A stretch of DNA of 64,000 nucleotides from Trichodelitschia bisporula (lineage: Eukaryota; Ascomycota; Dothideomycetes; Phaeotrichales; Phaeotrichaceae): assembly GCA_010356995.1 (NCBI GenBank), contig ML996710.1, positions 189,911-253,910 on the forward strand, given 5' to 3'. The first letter of the stretch is position 1. Each line of letters starts with the position of its first letter. Positions 12,956 through 23,507 of this stretch are shown here, in pieces. The notes under the pieces are model-generated. The model ran no database searches. It was not told where the DNA came from and worked only from the letters and a program-made list of their open reading frames with translations. A program made the position numbers and the translations under genes.

Positions 12956-13700
12956 TGTAAATCGACGGCCGCATACAGGCTCATGAGATATCCACATTCG
13001 GACACGTCCCATCATATACCTGGCTCCAGAATATCGACTATCACCTTGCCTTATCTCCATGCGCACCAATGTCTCTTCCTTGCAGTCAAATACATCCGCG
13101 ACCAGTGTCCGCCCGTCGATCATCGGCTCGAAGTGGACGGCTGCGCTGCCGGCGCCAGCTCCATCGGTAGGCATCAGCACATCCTTGACCGGCTTGCCCT
13201 GCACGCACGCCAGCGCTGTATTCCGGCCTCCACGCCGCCGCACCCAAAGTTCGAACAACTTGCATCCGCCGTCCGACCCCGCTCGGCATGTTAGACGAAA
13301 TGGCGCGATCATCATGGCCATGCTGGCACTGGCGATGAAGCTGCTGGTTATTGTGGCTCGCAGTGGAATGCGTAGAGTACGCAACGTGGTCGACGCTGGA
13401 GCCGTCGGTGAACTCGCCAAAGTGGATGACGTGGTCGAGGTCACCGCCGAACGCGGCGATGTTGCGCTGCAGCCAGTGGAGCGCGAGAGCCTGGGCTAGT
13501 ACCGTAGGCTGGAGTTGAGGTCGTTGAGGGTGGGGGCGCCTGGGAAGCCGAAGTGATTGATGAGAAGGTTGAGAGACGTGACGATGTCCTTGTTTTGGGT
13601 TTGCCGCAAGTGAGGCGCCGTGGATATGAGGTTTGGATGAGTCTCCGTCGTGAAGGCACCGCCGGAGATCTAGCTGAGGGCAAGAGGAGGTGCCGGGATG
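12956..13700 (-). pseudogene. Decayed type-B carboxylesterase/lipase
   Basis: Conserved blocks of the family appear in order on the minus strand but in different frames: a strand-turn block (SLNLLINHFGFPGAPTLND, about 13590-13530), then ALALHWLQRNIAAFGGD (about 13490-13440), then a degenerate nucleophile elbow GEFTDGSSV (about 13412), then AVHFEPMIDGRTLVADVFD (about 13135-13080). A frame change separates the first two blocks. The nucleophile elbow should read GESAGG, so the catalytic serine is replaced by Phe. All three substitutions there (TCC to TTC, GCC to ACC, GGC to GAC) are transitions of the C-to-T or G-to-A kind. The 5' and 3' ends cannot be traced. It is a clear relic, not a working enzyme. 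Confidence 0.75.
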
Positions 13701-14169
13701 GTACTTTGCGGAACCAGAGGTTGGAGAAGAGACAGTCTTCGATTACGGAACTCGGAAGGGACGATGCACTCGACCCTGGATGCACCCATTTCCAGGGCCA
13801 GTCAAAATTCCGTCAACACTGTTTCAATTGCGATTTACACTTGGCGAACTGTAGTTGAATGACTAAGGACGATTAGGCACTGTGCAGTGCGGAATCTCAG
13901 GGTAGCGATTGCCGAAGATATATCAAATTGTGCCTAACAAGCCTTGTGAACTGCGCAAAAAAATCCGAGCGTCAGTACCACCTCAAGGGGCTTCTAGGTC
14001 TTTCAATTCGGAGATGCACAAGTGCCTGAGGAGGCGCAGGACAGCCAAGATGAGGTGAACCATGGGGCATCATTTGGTTTGCGGTTGATACATCTTAAAG
14101 AAAACACTTCTTGGTACGCGTATGAGCTACTGAGAAGGAAGCGTGACAATTGCAAACCCAATAGTTGGT

Positions 14170-14520
14170 GATGTTTGGAGGTGCGGGTACAAGAGGATGG
14201 TGGATGGAAAAGGAAGGTCCTAGGAATAAACTTAAAGTGTACCATAGCGGGGGGCGCTAAAGTGTGGGGGAAAGGGTGGGGAATGTGGATCACGGTGGGC
14301 GATTGAAAAGGTGGGGAACGTGGAGAATATGGATCGTGACGAAGGTGGAGATGGAAGTCGAGGGAGACGCGACAATGAGGAGGGCAAACGAGAGATAGCC
14401 AAAAGGAGGATGATGAAAAGAATGATAAAGCAAACATAAAGCGCGGGAGCAAAGGGGGAAGAGAGGACGAGAACATCGTCAAAGGGCAAACCACCAAAAA
14501 AAGAAAAGCTCACACCAAGA
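14170..14520. repeat. Purine-rich tract on the plus strand
   Basis: About 350 bases are strongly G/A-rich on the plus strand, with GGTGGGGAA, GGTGGAGAT and AAGGGTGGGGAAT words recurring. Open frames across it on the minus strand are low-complexity Ser/Pro/Leu and are by-products of the bias. It lies about 0.6 kb upstream of the small gene at 15117. Confidence 0.5.
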
Positions 14521-14670
14521 GGGGGCGGTTACCACAATTCCCGATATCTGGGTCGAGCAAGAGGGAGTCAAGCTCCTTAGGTCGAGGAGATACCAGTTCA
14601 TGTGCACCTCACCCAGAGCTACTCGGGTGCCGCTGCGATGGTGCTACGAAAGATCAAAGCTCTTTTTACT

Positions 14671-14782
14671 CGCCCCAGCGGAGAATCGAACTTGCCACGC
14701 TTGACATCAACAGGGCCCGCCCTCCAATGGGGTGCCAGCAGCCGTGACCGGAATGCACAGTAAACCATCAGTCCACTGGGGC
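14671..14782 (-). other. tRNA-like degenerate sequence
   Basis: On the minus strand GCCCCAG and CTGGGGC can form a perfect 7-bp acceptor stem 112 nt apart, and AAGTTCGATTCTC resembles a B box. The T stem has three mismatches, the D arm is poor, no clear anticodon stem exists and no T-run follows. It may be a tRNA relic or chance. Confidence 0.3.
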
Positions 14783-15116
14783 GATTAGTACCACTAGGTT
14801 TGCAAAAGTTGAAGGTAAAGGGGTAAAGGCATGGGACATATGAGACAGGGGCTGAGCTTCGCTACACGCCGAGCATCTGTTCTCGCCCGGAGATGCCTTG
14901 GCCGAATTCCACGAAGGAGAGATCGATGAGTCGCCGGAACTGAGACGGGTGTCGTTGACGTCGCAAGTTTGGCCAGCTAGAAGAGAGACAAACATGCCAA
15001 GCACGTAACTTCGTCGGCGGGCGCAGGCCGCCCTAGCACAGCGGAGAAAACTCACCTAGAACATCTTTCGACCACCACAATCATCTCCACAACAAACAAC
15101 TCGGAAATCTCTCGCA

Positions 15117-15419
15117 ATGGGAATCTTCATTAAGTTGTTCAGCAAGCTCCTCGGGCTGGGTAAGCACATACTCCCGTCCCCTATGAGCGGGCGCTGATAC
15201 ACAGATTCAGCGAGGCGCCCTAGCGTCATGGGCTTCGCACTCGGCGCGGCGGTTGGCAAGATCGGAGTCACGGAGCTAGTAGCAGTTCCAAGGGAAACAG
15301 TTCTACGGAGCAAAGATGACCGGTTCGAGCGCCTCTTCTACAGGAAGGAGCGCATGAAGGAGCGCATTTGGAAGATAGAGGATGCCGTGGAGGATGGAGA
15401 GGCGGCTGAGGATCCTTAA
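15117..15419 (+). CDS. Small unrecognised basic/charged protein, 85 aa, 2 exons
   Basis: Exon 1 is 15117-15159 and exon 2 is 15205-15419. The 45-nt intron has GTAAGC, a GCTGAT branch sequence and ACAG. The ATG follows a C/A-rich leader (CACAACAAACAAC), as is usual for fungal mRNAs. The protein starts MGIFIKLFSKLLGL, an amphipathic or hydrophobic helix, has a Gly/Ala segment (GFALGAAVGKIG), and ends in a highly charged helix (ERLFYRKERMKERIWKIED) and an acidic tail. Another intron-like sequence (15423-15465) begins three bases after the stop codon, so the transcript may have a spliced 3' UTR. I know no family with this layout. A membrane- or lipid-associated peptide is possible. Confidence 0.6.
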
Positions 15420-15422
15420 TCG

Positions 15423-15465
15423 GTAAGAGCAAAGACGTCAGATGCTGACTTTCGTAATTGTCCAG
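15423..15465 (+). other. Probable 3'-UTR intron of the small gene at 15117
   Basis: GTAAGA at the 5' side, GATGCTGACTTT as branch region and TCCAG at the 3' side give a 43-nt intron of the local size class, starting right after TAA-TCG. It would join the exon to sequence from 15466 on. Confidence 0.5.
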
Positions 15466-16381
15466 GCCGTTGGTATAGTCCAAGAGACACAAACGTTCAC
15501 CAATACGCTCGTCCTCGTGGTATCGCATATTCTGACCAGTGCTGCAGACCTATGGGCACCGCAGTCGCAAATTAGACTGACAGCTGATATTGCTGTCGTC
15601 CGTTAGCGCAGTGATCAATAGTAGGGTCGGATAAAAATACATGTTGAAAGGCAAAGGCAATACCTACGCCGATCTGGTGGTGGCCTATTGCTCCATGCTG
15701 ACGTCCCAGTATCTAGAGCACACTACGGTGGGCTCCAATCGTGCAGATATGTGACAGAGCCCAAGTATACAGCTCAAGAAGCTATCCTCCTGCCGCATCG
15801 CAGTTGATATAGCCTCGGGCCTGAGAACCATGCTCCTTTGGCTAGTTCGAGAGGCCAGGCAATCCTGGATAGCATCACGGCTGGACCGGCGGCCGCATAG
15901 CATTTTGGCACTGACTCGGGGATATATCGGCGCGCCCAATGAATTAAGACGTAGTGCTGTAGTAGGAAACTCGGGTGAGCGTCACTGAGGGAAGATAGGA
16001 CGAAAGAGCAGGATGCTGTTGTCTGAAATTTGCCGGCCCTTGACGTTGGACGTTGGGATGAGACCAGGGCTTGGCGGATGCCTTGGATACCGAGTGATGC
16101 CTGGCGTGCCTGGCTATCAACATCAGACATCTCACATCGGGCTTCAAACATTCAAAGCCATCACCACTTAAGCCATCATCCTTGCCGTCGAAGAACAGAT
16201 CAATCACATCACTGTAACCAGGCAAAGCCTTATGCATTCCCACGACCACGATGGCTCGAAGCGGGAGTCGGCTTCTGTGGCCCCCGTTTTACGATTCCCA
16301 CAACGCCAGACGCGAAGCAATCTGCATGAAGCGCGAAGCTTATCATTACTGCCGACTGGTTTATCCAGTCGATAGTCTCAA
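15466..16381. other. Intergenic region upstream of the transcription factor gene
   Basis: Open frames on the minus strand (for example 15774-16151) show no motif or splice-consistent structure. I see nothing else supportable. Confidence 0.4.
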
Positions 16382-16388
16382 TATAAAC
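16382..16388 (+). promoter_or_regulatory. TATA-like box (TATAAAC)
   Basis: It lies 26 bases before the first in-frame ATG (16408) and 131 before the second (16513). The spacing fits the second ATG better, because transcription normally starts some 30 or more bases downstream of a TATA box. Confidence 0.4.
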
Positions 16389-16407
16389 TCACTTTCACCT
16401 CATCTAA

Positions 16408-19286
16408 ATGACCACGCTTGTTTTTGACCGCGCAGATCAGTCCCCCGCCTTCATACAGAAGCCGGATGCCTCGCTCTCTGCCTTTGAAGGCCTACCCCAC
16501 ACATCCTTCGTTATGGCCGAATTCCACAGCCCACCGGATAGCGCGGATGCCGGATATGCGTGCTCGCTGTGCAGCAGCTGTTTCAAGCGCTCGGAACATC
16601 TCTCGCGTCACATGCTCTCTCACAAGGGCAGCAAGCCCCACGTCTGCACGACATGTGGCAAGAGCTTCACCCGGCGGTTCGTCTCTGCTGGTTATGTGGT
16701 AGCGATGCTGATTACCGCAGCGATACGCTTGCACGGCATATGCCCATCCATTCGCCGATGCGCTCCGACCGACCGGGCAGTATCCGCGTGAGTAAGGCCT
16801 GTGTGAACTGTGCGCGGATGCGCCTGCGCTGCGATGGCGTCACGACGTGTACACGCTGTCGCTCCAAGGGCCTGCATTGTGTCTACGTCGGCCGTTCTCG
16901 TAAGCGCATTGCACCCATGGACACAGGGGAGCCAGATACCGACATGCTAGACACCACATTCGATTCTCATCTCACTCATTTAAGGTCACGTGATCAAGAT
17001 ATGCTGAATCCTCTCGGCGAACACACAGCGCTTGAGAATGGGGCCGAAGCATCTGGCTTCGTTCCGGAGCGGATGCCGTTCTTCAGCCGGTCAGAAGATC
17101 TTGATGAGCAGTCAGAAAGCCCATCGGTCGATTGGATGTCTTCGACGAAAACGACCCCCGGAAGCCTCACGTCGCCGGCAACGGAGTTTTCCGTGGACCA
17201 CGTTTTCAGCGTCGTAGACTGCATCACATCCTCGGCTCCTGCGGATGCTCCTGAATCGGTGCCGCCGCCACCGGTATCGCCTAGCTTCAATATTCCCACG
17301 TGGATGGATGCGGATAGTTACCACAACCCGCTCCGTGGGGGGAAGCGCAAGACGCCGCACCAAGCTCAGCATCCCGCCGCTAGCCGGGACTCGGTACTCA
17401 ACAGCGACGCATCCACCACCACGGCGCCGGAGCGGACGCTCAACCCGGGGTGCAATACAGAGTACGAGTTGCCCGAAACGCCATCAGACACACTGCTTCT
17501 TCTGCTCCGTGTGCGCGACATTCCGGTTGACATCTTGGAAGCTGAGAACTTTGGTCACGTTGAGAGCATCGGCCTGCGACTTTACGATGAGATCACTAGC
17601 TTCATACAGGCGAGCGTCCCCGGAGCCGATGCAGGGATTCCGTCCATGGAGGCCTTTGACTGCTTTGTGCAGCTCTACTTCGAGCACTTCCACCCCACCT
17701 TCCCCATGCTCCACAAGCCTACTTTCGACCCCTCGCGCGCACCCTGGCAACTCGTTCTCGCCATGGCGTCCATTGGATGCCGTTACTCCAGGGCGCGACT
17801 GTCAGTGGAATGCGTCAATGCGATGCAAGAGCTGGTCCGCCGGGCGATTTCCCGGATGGTGTGTCTTCCACCTCCTCACGCTGAACCTAGCTCACCCGCC
17901 AGATTGAGACAGACGAAACAGGATCAGTTCAATGGCTCTCACAGACGCTGATGTTAAACATTATTGGTATGACTTTCGGTGGCAGCAAGCGACTGCTCGA
18001 TATTGCCGACTCGGTACGCAACGCTCCCGCAACTGTGTGCCGGCGTTCTGGCCTGCTGCGGCGACCGACCATCGAGTTTACCCTCGACCCGGACCTCACC
18101 GGGCCATGTCTAGAGGAGAGGTGGCGCGAGTGGGTGCGCGATGAATCGCGGCGGCGACTGGGATTTTGCGCTTTTGTAGGTTCAACATTAATCCTGGGAC
18201 GCGGCTGACCCCTCAGCTCACCGATGCTCACTTCGTACTCTATCTCGACGGAAGCCCATGCATGGCTGTCCCTGAGTTACAGCAACCGCTCCCGTGTTCC
18301 GAGCCGCTATGGGATGCGCCAAATGCCAGGGCATGGCGGGACGCTTATCTGGAGTACAATGGTAAGCCCTCATCGTCAATAGCCGCCTCAACTGACCGAC
18401 AGCTCATGGCCCGACCCCTCCTCTCATGGCCACGCTTGGCTCTTTCCGCCACGGCGCCCCACTACATAGCCACCTCGGCGCGTTTGCCCGACTAATCACT
18501 GTGTACGCCAGCTACGGTGTGACAGCATCACTCATGGCCTGGACAGACAAGCCCCTCCATCCGTACCTAGCCCACAGCCCGCTCACAGGCAACTCACTCC
18601 TCCAAACCACGACCGCGGTATTTGCCAAACTCAACCCATTCCCACCCCCACCCGTTGCTCCCTGGCGCACAACTGCCCACCCCTCCCTTGTTGCCGCCGT
18701 CGATCTCCACACAGCTCTCGTGCTTATGGTGCTCACGACTCCGCGGGACGCCCTCCTTGCCCACGCTCACGCCCACGCACGCTCCAAAGACCCTCCGCCA
18801 ACCGACTCATCGGTGCTCACCTCCTCTCCCACAACGCAATACAGTACTGATATCGCGGCCTGGCTAGCGCTGGACAACGGTCGTATGGCCCGACGGTCCA
18901 TCGCACACGCAGGCCGGGTCATCGGACTGGCAGATGCTGTGGGCGGCGCCGGCGGGCCGTTTTGGCGGCCCGTGGCCGAAGTGCTGGCACGGATGGTTGT
19001 GTGGGCCTTCATCGAATGCGGTGGGGTGAAAGAAGTGGGGGGTGCGGGGGGCGGGGTCTCGCGACTGGATTCGGGGTCTGGGGTCGAAAGGTGGATTGAG
19101 GAGGGTGGCCGGGCGTATTTGGAGGGAGTGGGCGGGTTGGAGAGACAAGGAGCGCAGGGGAGGGTGCTGAGAGGTGGTGTTGAGGGGTTATGGAGGGGGG
19201 GATGGGGGATTGGGAGAGGGCTGGGCTTGTGGCTTTCCAGAGTGGGTGGGCGGGGAGTTGAGGTGGGGAGAATTCAAGCACCTTAG
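16408..19286 (+). CDS. Transcription factor with two C2H2 fingers, Zn2Cys6 domain and fungal TF domain, 902 aa, 5 exons
   Basis: Exons are 16408-16676, 16721-17858, 17903-18175, 18217-18361 and 18403-19286, with introns of 41-44 nt in consistent phase. Two C2H2 fingers span residues 52-72 and 80-100; the second is completed only by the first splice. A Zn2Cys6 cluster follows at 117-143 (CVNCARMRLRCDG...CTRCRSKGLHC). The middle homology region appears from about residue 370 (FDCFVQLYFEHFHPTFPMLHK) and continues through exons 3-5 (IGMTFGGSKRLLDIADS, LPCSEPLWDA). The protein is nuclear and DNA-binding, probably a regulator of metabolism. The C-terminus is Gly-rich. The start may instead be Met36 (16513), which keeps all fingers and suits the TATA position. 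The target is unknown; the nearest metabolic genes start 9 kb downstream. Confidence 0.9.
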
Positions 19287-19798
19287 AATGCTAAGGCACA
19301 GGATGTTCTGGTTCCATGGAGGCGTTGGTGGTGCAAAAGGCTCTTTCGTTATGGACGGAGGCATGCTTGGGGTTTGTGAAGCCATACGGAATCGCTGTCT
19401 GGACAGTTACTTACCCTCGCTCAGCGCTAACGGAAACCGCACTTACTAGTGAATAGCTCGTGACGAACCCAATCGCGGCAAGGCTTTTGGATAAACTCGG
19501 CCGTCCGCTTTTCTGCCAGTCCCGTCATAGCGGTAGACGCGGGTCAAGGTAGGTAGGTCAGCGGGTAGAGCCGAAGAGATGCAATTTCAAAAGAAGACGA
19601 AGAAGACGAAGATGGGAAAAGACATCACTTAGACCTTTATGAAATCGTCCGGAGATGCTGGTGACGTCATCATTCTGACCGCTGTCATGAGAGGAAAGCA
19701 CGAAAGGCGTTTCACCCTCACTGGCATGATAGGAAAGTCCTGGCCGTCTCTTCTGCCCAGCAGAACAGGAAGCTACGGCTGACATACCCACATCCGAG
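19287..19798. other. Intergenic between convergent genes
   Basis: This stretch lies between the 3' ends of the TF gene (plus) and the small gene at 19799 (minus). No coding signal or repeat was seen. Confidence 0.4.
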
Positions 19799-20219
19799 TC
19801 AAGCCGCCACTTGATCGTGAAAATTCTGCTTCGTCTCCTCATCAGTAACTGATGACAGTAGACAATTCACGTACCTTGAAGAAGTTTGGAGCAGAGTTAA
19901 AGTGCACCCCCATAAGCATGAGCAAATCCTTGGTGAAGAGTTCATCGAACTTGGGAACATCGGGCAGACCATACTTCGGGCCGAAATTGCCTCCAGTCCT
20001 CAACACCCGCACGATTGTATGGCCCGCTGTCTGGTGGCCGGGCTTCTTAAAGTATCTCCGTCGAGTAGAGGTTGTGGCTGCAGAGATGGCTCTTGCGCCT
20101 GGGGAGCGGAAGATGAGGTCCAAGGACGTACCAAGGAGTTGCAAGCAAACGCCGGGGCGGTACAAATGTTCCGAGCATGTTTTGATTTACCGAATCGGGC
20201 GTGCTAATATGAAGGCCAT
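19799..20219 (-). CDS. Small, probably mitochondrial protein, about 90 aa, 3 exons
   Basis: The proposed exons are 20219-20191, 20091-19875 and 19825-19799. The second intron (49 nt) is convincing: GTACGT, TTACTGATG branch, GCAG. The first is less sure (99 nt, donor GTAAAT, acceptor GCAAG; the stronger CCCCAG seven bases earlier would break the frame from this ATG). The predicted N-terminus MAFILARPIRAISAATTSTRRR is basic, Ser/Thr-rich and lacks acids, as in a mitochondrial presequence. The core RRYFKKPGHQTAGHTIVRVL continues to FGPKYGLPDVPKFDELFTKD and looks conserved, but I cannot name the family. A pyrimidine-rich leader precedes the ATG, and a TTACGTCA element (20342-20349) lies about 125 bases upstream. 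Expression and the first exon need transcript support. Confidence 0.55.
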
Positions 20220-22289
20220 GACTTGGAAGCTGATGACGATGGGTAAATGCAAGTCACGCAAGAAGTGATGAGGTGAGGGAGGAAGTGAAGAGAGGAAGAG
20301 AAAAGGCACCTGGATGCTAATGAAATTGCCTGACGACACTACTGACGTAATTCCAACCATTGTGCTTTCCCTCGTAGCAAAGGAGGGCAGTCGTGATCGA
20401 CACTGACACTCCGCCATCCATCAATAAGCGGCAGCGACCAGTCAGTGCCACATTCTCACACTCGGTCCGCTTTCGCAGTTGACGCAATGGAAACCGTACG
20501 CTAGGAAACCTTCGGACATAACGTGACCGAGCTTCCTTAAGTGTGCGCAAAACTGGATGATTTGCTAATTTTTGCATCTGCACGAGATATAAACATCCCA
20601 GCGGTACACATGGAAGTTGGGGCTCCTAGCGGGAGCCGGCACCTCGGAAAGAGCTGCTGAAGGTGGACCTCAGTAGGGATGCGATGCAACGAACGGAGAT
20701 GGCAGGCGTTTAATAGAACTGTGAATAACGCCTTATTGGACTGAGCAAGAGAGAGCAGAACCATACTCTCCTTAGTAGACCCCGATTTGTCATGCTCAGT
20801 CGCGGCTTCTCACATAACCATATTTGTGTGCTTCCTCGGAAAAGCATTCACAGCCTTCAGGGTTTGCAATCGAGTCTCCCAATCTGGATAATGCCAATGT
20901 CGATGAAGCCGACCGGTCCGAATAGAGAAGTAGTGCAACCGTTAAGAACCGGACCGTCGATCTGCTAGGAAGGTTAAGAGCGATTGGCTGTTCCAGTTCG
21001 ATTGGTACAATTTCTAGTACCATCCGGCACTGCCGGGAAACGACCAGGTCATCATCGACTTTGCTCCAGCAAACTTACGTCCAACGACATGTGGTTGGGA
21101 AACGCATGATTGCACCTTTCGGCTCGGAGCAAATCGAACAGTGGCCGAAAACCGTCCGCAAATGCGGCTTCAGCTGGCCGTAAAAGGATACAGCCGGCGC
21201 AGTACTCTCTAGAGTTCCGGTTCAGCCGGGCCATTGACCCGCCCAAGGTGGCGGAAGTCAATCGCGGACCGGCTGGATGGGAAAGTTCCAGATGCCATCA
21301 TAGCCTACGCACGAATTCCAGATCACCGGTTGAAATGAGCTTGTTCGCAGCATGTCACTCCCGGCACCGCTGCGTAAAACCTGGTTGCCGGGCCTCGTAA
21401 ATGCTGAAAGCGTTTGGAAGGTCGATGTGACACGTCTCCAGGGATGCTACCGGGCTCGTATGGCCGGAAGATCTCGACGACTCGCGTCTATAAGTATGCA
21501 AGTGGACTTATTTGGAGGTATTCGACTCGCGGCCTGTTGCCTACATTAAGTTCCGCTACAGCTGGTCGATTGGCAAGGCCATCGTTCGGTTGCAGTCACG
21601 AAGGAGCGGATGTCAACGATGGGCGCTAAGGGAACTGTCAGTTTTGCGAGAGGCATATTCAAGTGGCGTTATCCTTGCACTGACGCGAGTCATTGGCATA
21701 TAGGTCCGGATTTGCGTGGGTTTGATGCAGGTGGGCCGACAGACGGATGGCAGGTAGTGGCATCCTACGGTATTGAGCCTAGGGAGGCGATGTTCACAAT
21801 AGGAGGCTGACTACGTAGTATACGAGATGGTGCCATGAAAGCGGCTCTTAAGATAATTGGCGAGCATATATACCAGTAGAACTGGTATAGACTGCAGTGG
21901 AGGAGGGATTATGTGCTTGGAAGGTGAGCACGGATGCACAGGTCTCAGGGCTGGGCAGCGGAGAGAGAGCAGGCGATACCCGGACAGTCTTGAAAATGTC
22001 GCCAGATCTTGAAGCAGGGCGTAACGACCGTGTCTTCAGCTTCACCCGTCAACCTCGCAGTATCTGAAACGTCGCGATACTGCCCGCCTACAACCAGTTG
22101 AAAGTCTGCAGCTCCGGTATTCTCCGCACCGTAATCCATCTCCTGCCATCATTTCGCCTTCTGCTACTTAGCATTCTTCGTCTTTTCTTCATCTCCATCT
22201 GCGTTTGCGCTACTATACCTGGCCTGCAGAAGCACGGCCACATGGCTTTTTACCATCCCATCAGTCAAGTCGCGTGATTAGCCACCATC
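20220..22289. other. 2-kb gene-poor stretch
   Basis: The first 150 bases are probably promoter and leader of the minus-strand small gene. Beyond that no protein is recognised. Short plus-strand fragments near 21500-21620 look vaguely protein-like but are interrupted in every frame and cannot be assigned. Confidence 0.35.
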
Positions 22290-22685
22290 ATGCTTGGAAC
22301 CAGCGCATCAGGTTTGCTCGCCGCACTCTCGGCCCTGGCTTCCACCGTAGCGTGAGGCGTCCGACAAGGGAATCTGCACCGGTACGAGTATGCGGGGGAC
22401 GATTCGATCTCCAACCAGCAACATGACAAGGACGGGACTAGGAGCCTGCTCCACCGTTGGACTAGTTATCACACGCAGGTTGTGGGGCCGTTGGGATATC
22501 TTGAGTGCAACGGAGGTGATTCTGCCTTTATTCCACAGTTCGCTGATATCCGTTCGTTCTACCGATATCCGATGAACTCCGATCTAATGCGGACGACGAT
22601 ATGCTCTCCAGGAACCCACATAGCCTTTCCCGCACAGCCCTGTCCAGACGTCCTTCCCCGGTTTCTCATTCTGCACTACGCTTGA
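22290..22685 (+). pseudogene. Secreted-protein relic with one nonsense codon
   Basis: ATG at 22290 opens a signal-peptide-like sequence (MLGTSASGLLAALSALASTVA), followed directly by an in-frame TGA (22353-22355). The same frame then stays open for 109 codons, with a plausible exported-protein sequence (YEYAGDDSISNQQHDKDG, GPLGYLECNGGDSAF). TGA could have come from CGA by a single C-to-T change. The family is not recognised. Stop-codon readthrough or a short intron is possible, but I see no splice pair. Confidence 0.4.
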
Positions 22686-23155
22686 ACCGGACACTTGGGA
22701 TGGCTCTTGGGTCTGGGCGACTCTGGGCAAACGTTACCCTGAGGAGAGATTTTTGGCGATCCTTCGTTGCGACTCGAGCGAGGCTAGGAGATGTGTCCGT
22801 AAACCCCTGCATGTTTTCATGCGGGGAGCTTTCCCCAGGCTTTGAGGAGTGCTCCACGAATCACACTGCGGATTGCGCATCGCGGCCCTGGTTCTGACTT
22901 GTGGCTGGCAGGGGTTCGGATCCTGGCGGCGCCCGCTACTGCATGTCCATGAGTCGCATTGCGGAGGCGAAGCATTAACATGGCCTTTCTCACGGCATGT
23001 TCTACTGTACCCAGTACTGCCATGCAGGGAATCCTGCTTGGCCATTGCTGCCAGCTCCCCACTCAACATATTCATGGCGCAGTCGGCTTGCGAAATTCTG
23101 ACGTCTGCCTCTATCTCCAAGGGCAAGGCCATTTATTGCAAAGGACGGACGGTCT

Positions 23156-23238
23156 AAGGGCTAATCGAAAAAGTGATGTCGTCCCCACTCAGCACACGAC
23201 GGGTAGGGGAGACGACATCACTTTTTCGATTAGCCCTT
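23156..23238. repeat. Perfect 28-bp inverted repeat with 27-nt loop
   Basis: The left arm (23156-23183, AAGGGCTAATCGAAAAAG...) and the right arm (23211-23238) are exact reverse complements. Weaker complementarity continues outside (GGACGGTCT and GGTCCGCC). Transcribed, it would form a long perfect hairpin. No coding function overlaps it. It lies 270 bases upstream of the rhodopsin-domain gene. Confidence 0.9.
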
Positions 23239-23507
23239 GGTCCGCCAGCCGCACTCCTTCTAATTCTAGAAGCTCTGTTGGACGACTCGTGTGTTGGATT
23301 TGAGAGGCCAGGGCCGCATGGACCGTTCTGATTGCGGCCCCTGCCAATATCTCCGCAGCCACCAGACTTATTATGTACGACCCCTCCTGAGGCGTGTTGA
23401 TGCTTCCCCTGGACTCAAAAGCACCGCCTGATCCCGAGAACTCGTCCTAGTACCACCAAACAGTTCTACTTCACGCTCTTCGACCGCCATCCTCGCCGCT
23501 TGCCAAC

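Noticed and set aside
12599-13294. 231-codon plus-strand frame
   Set aside because: Shadow of the carboxylesterase relic on the other strand.
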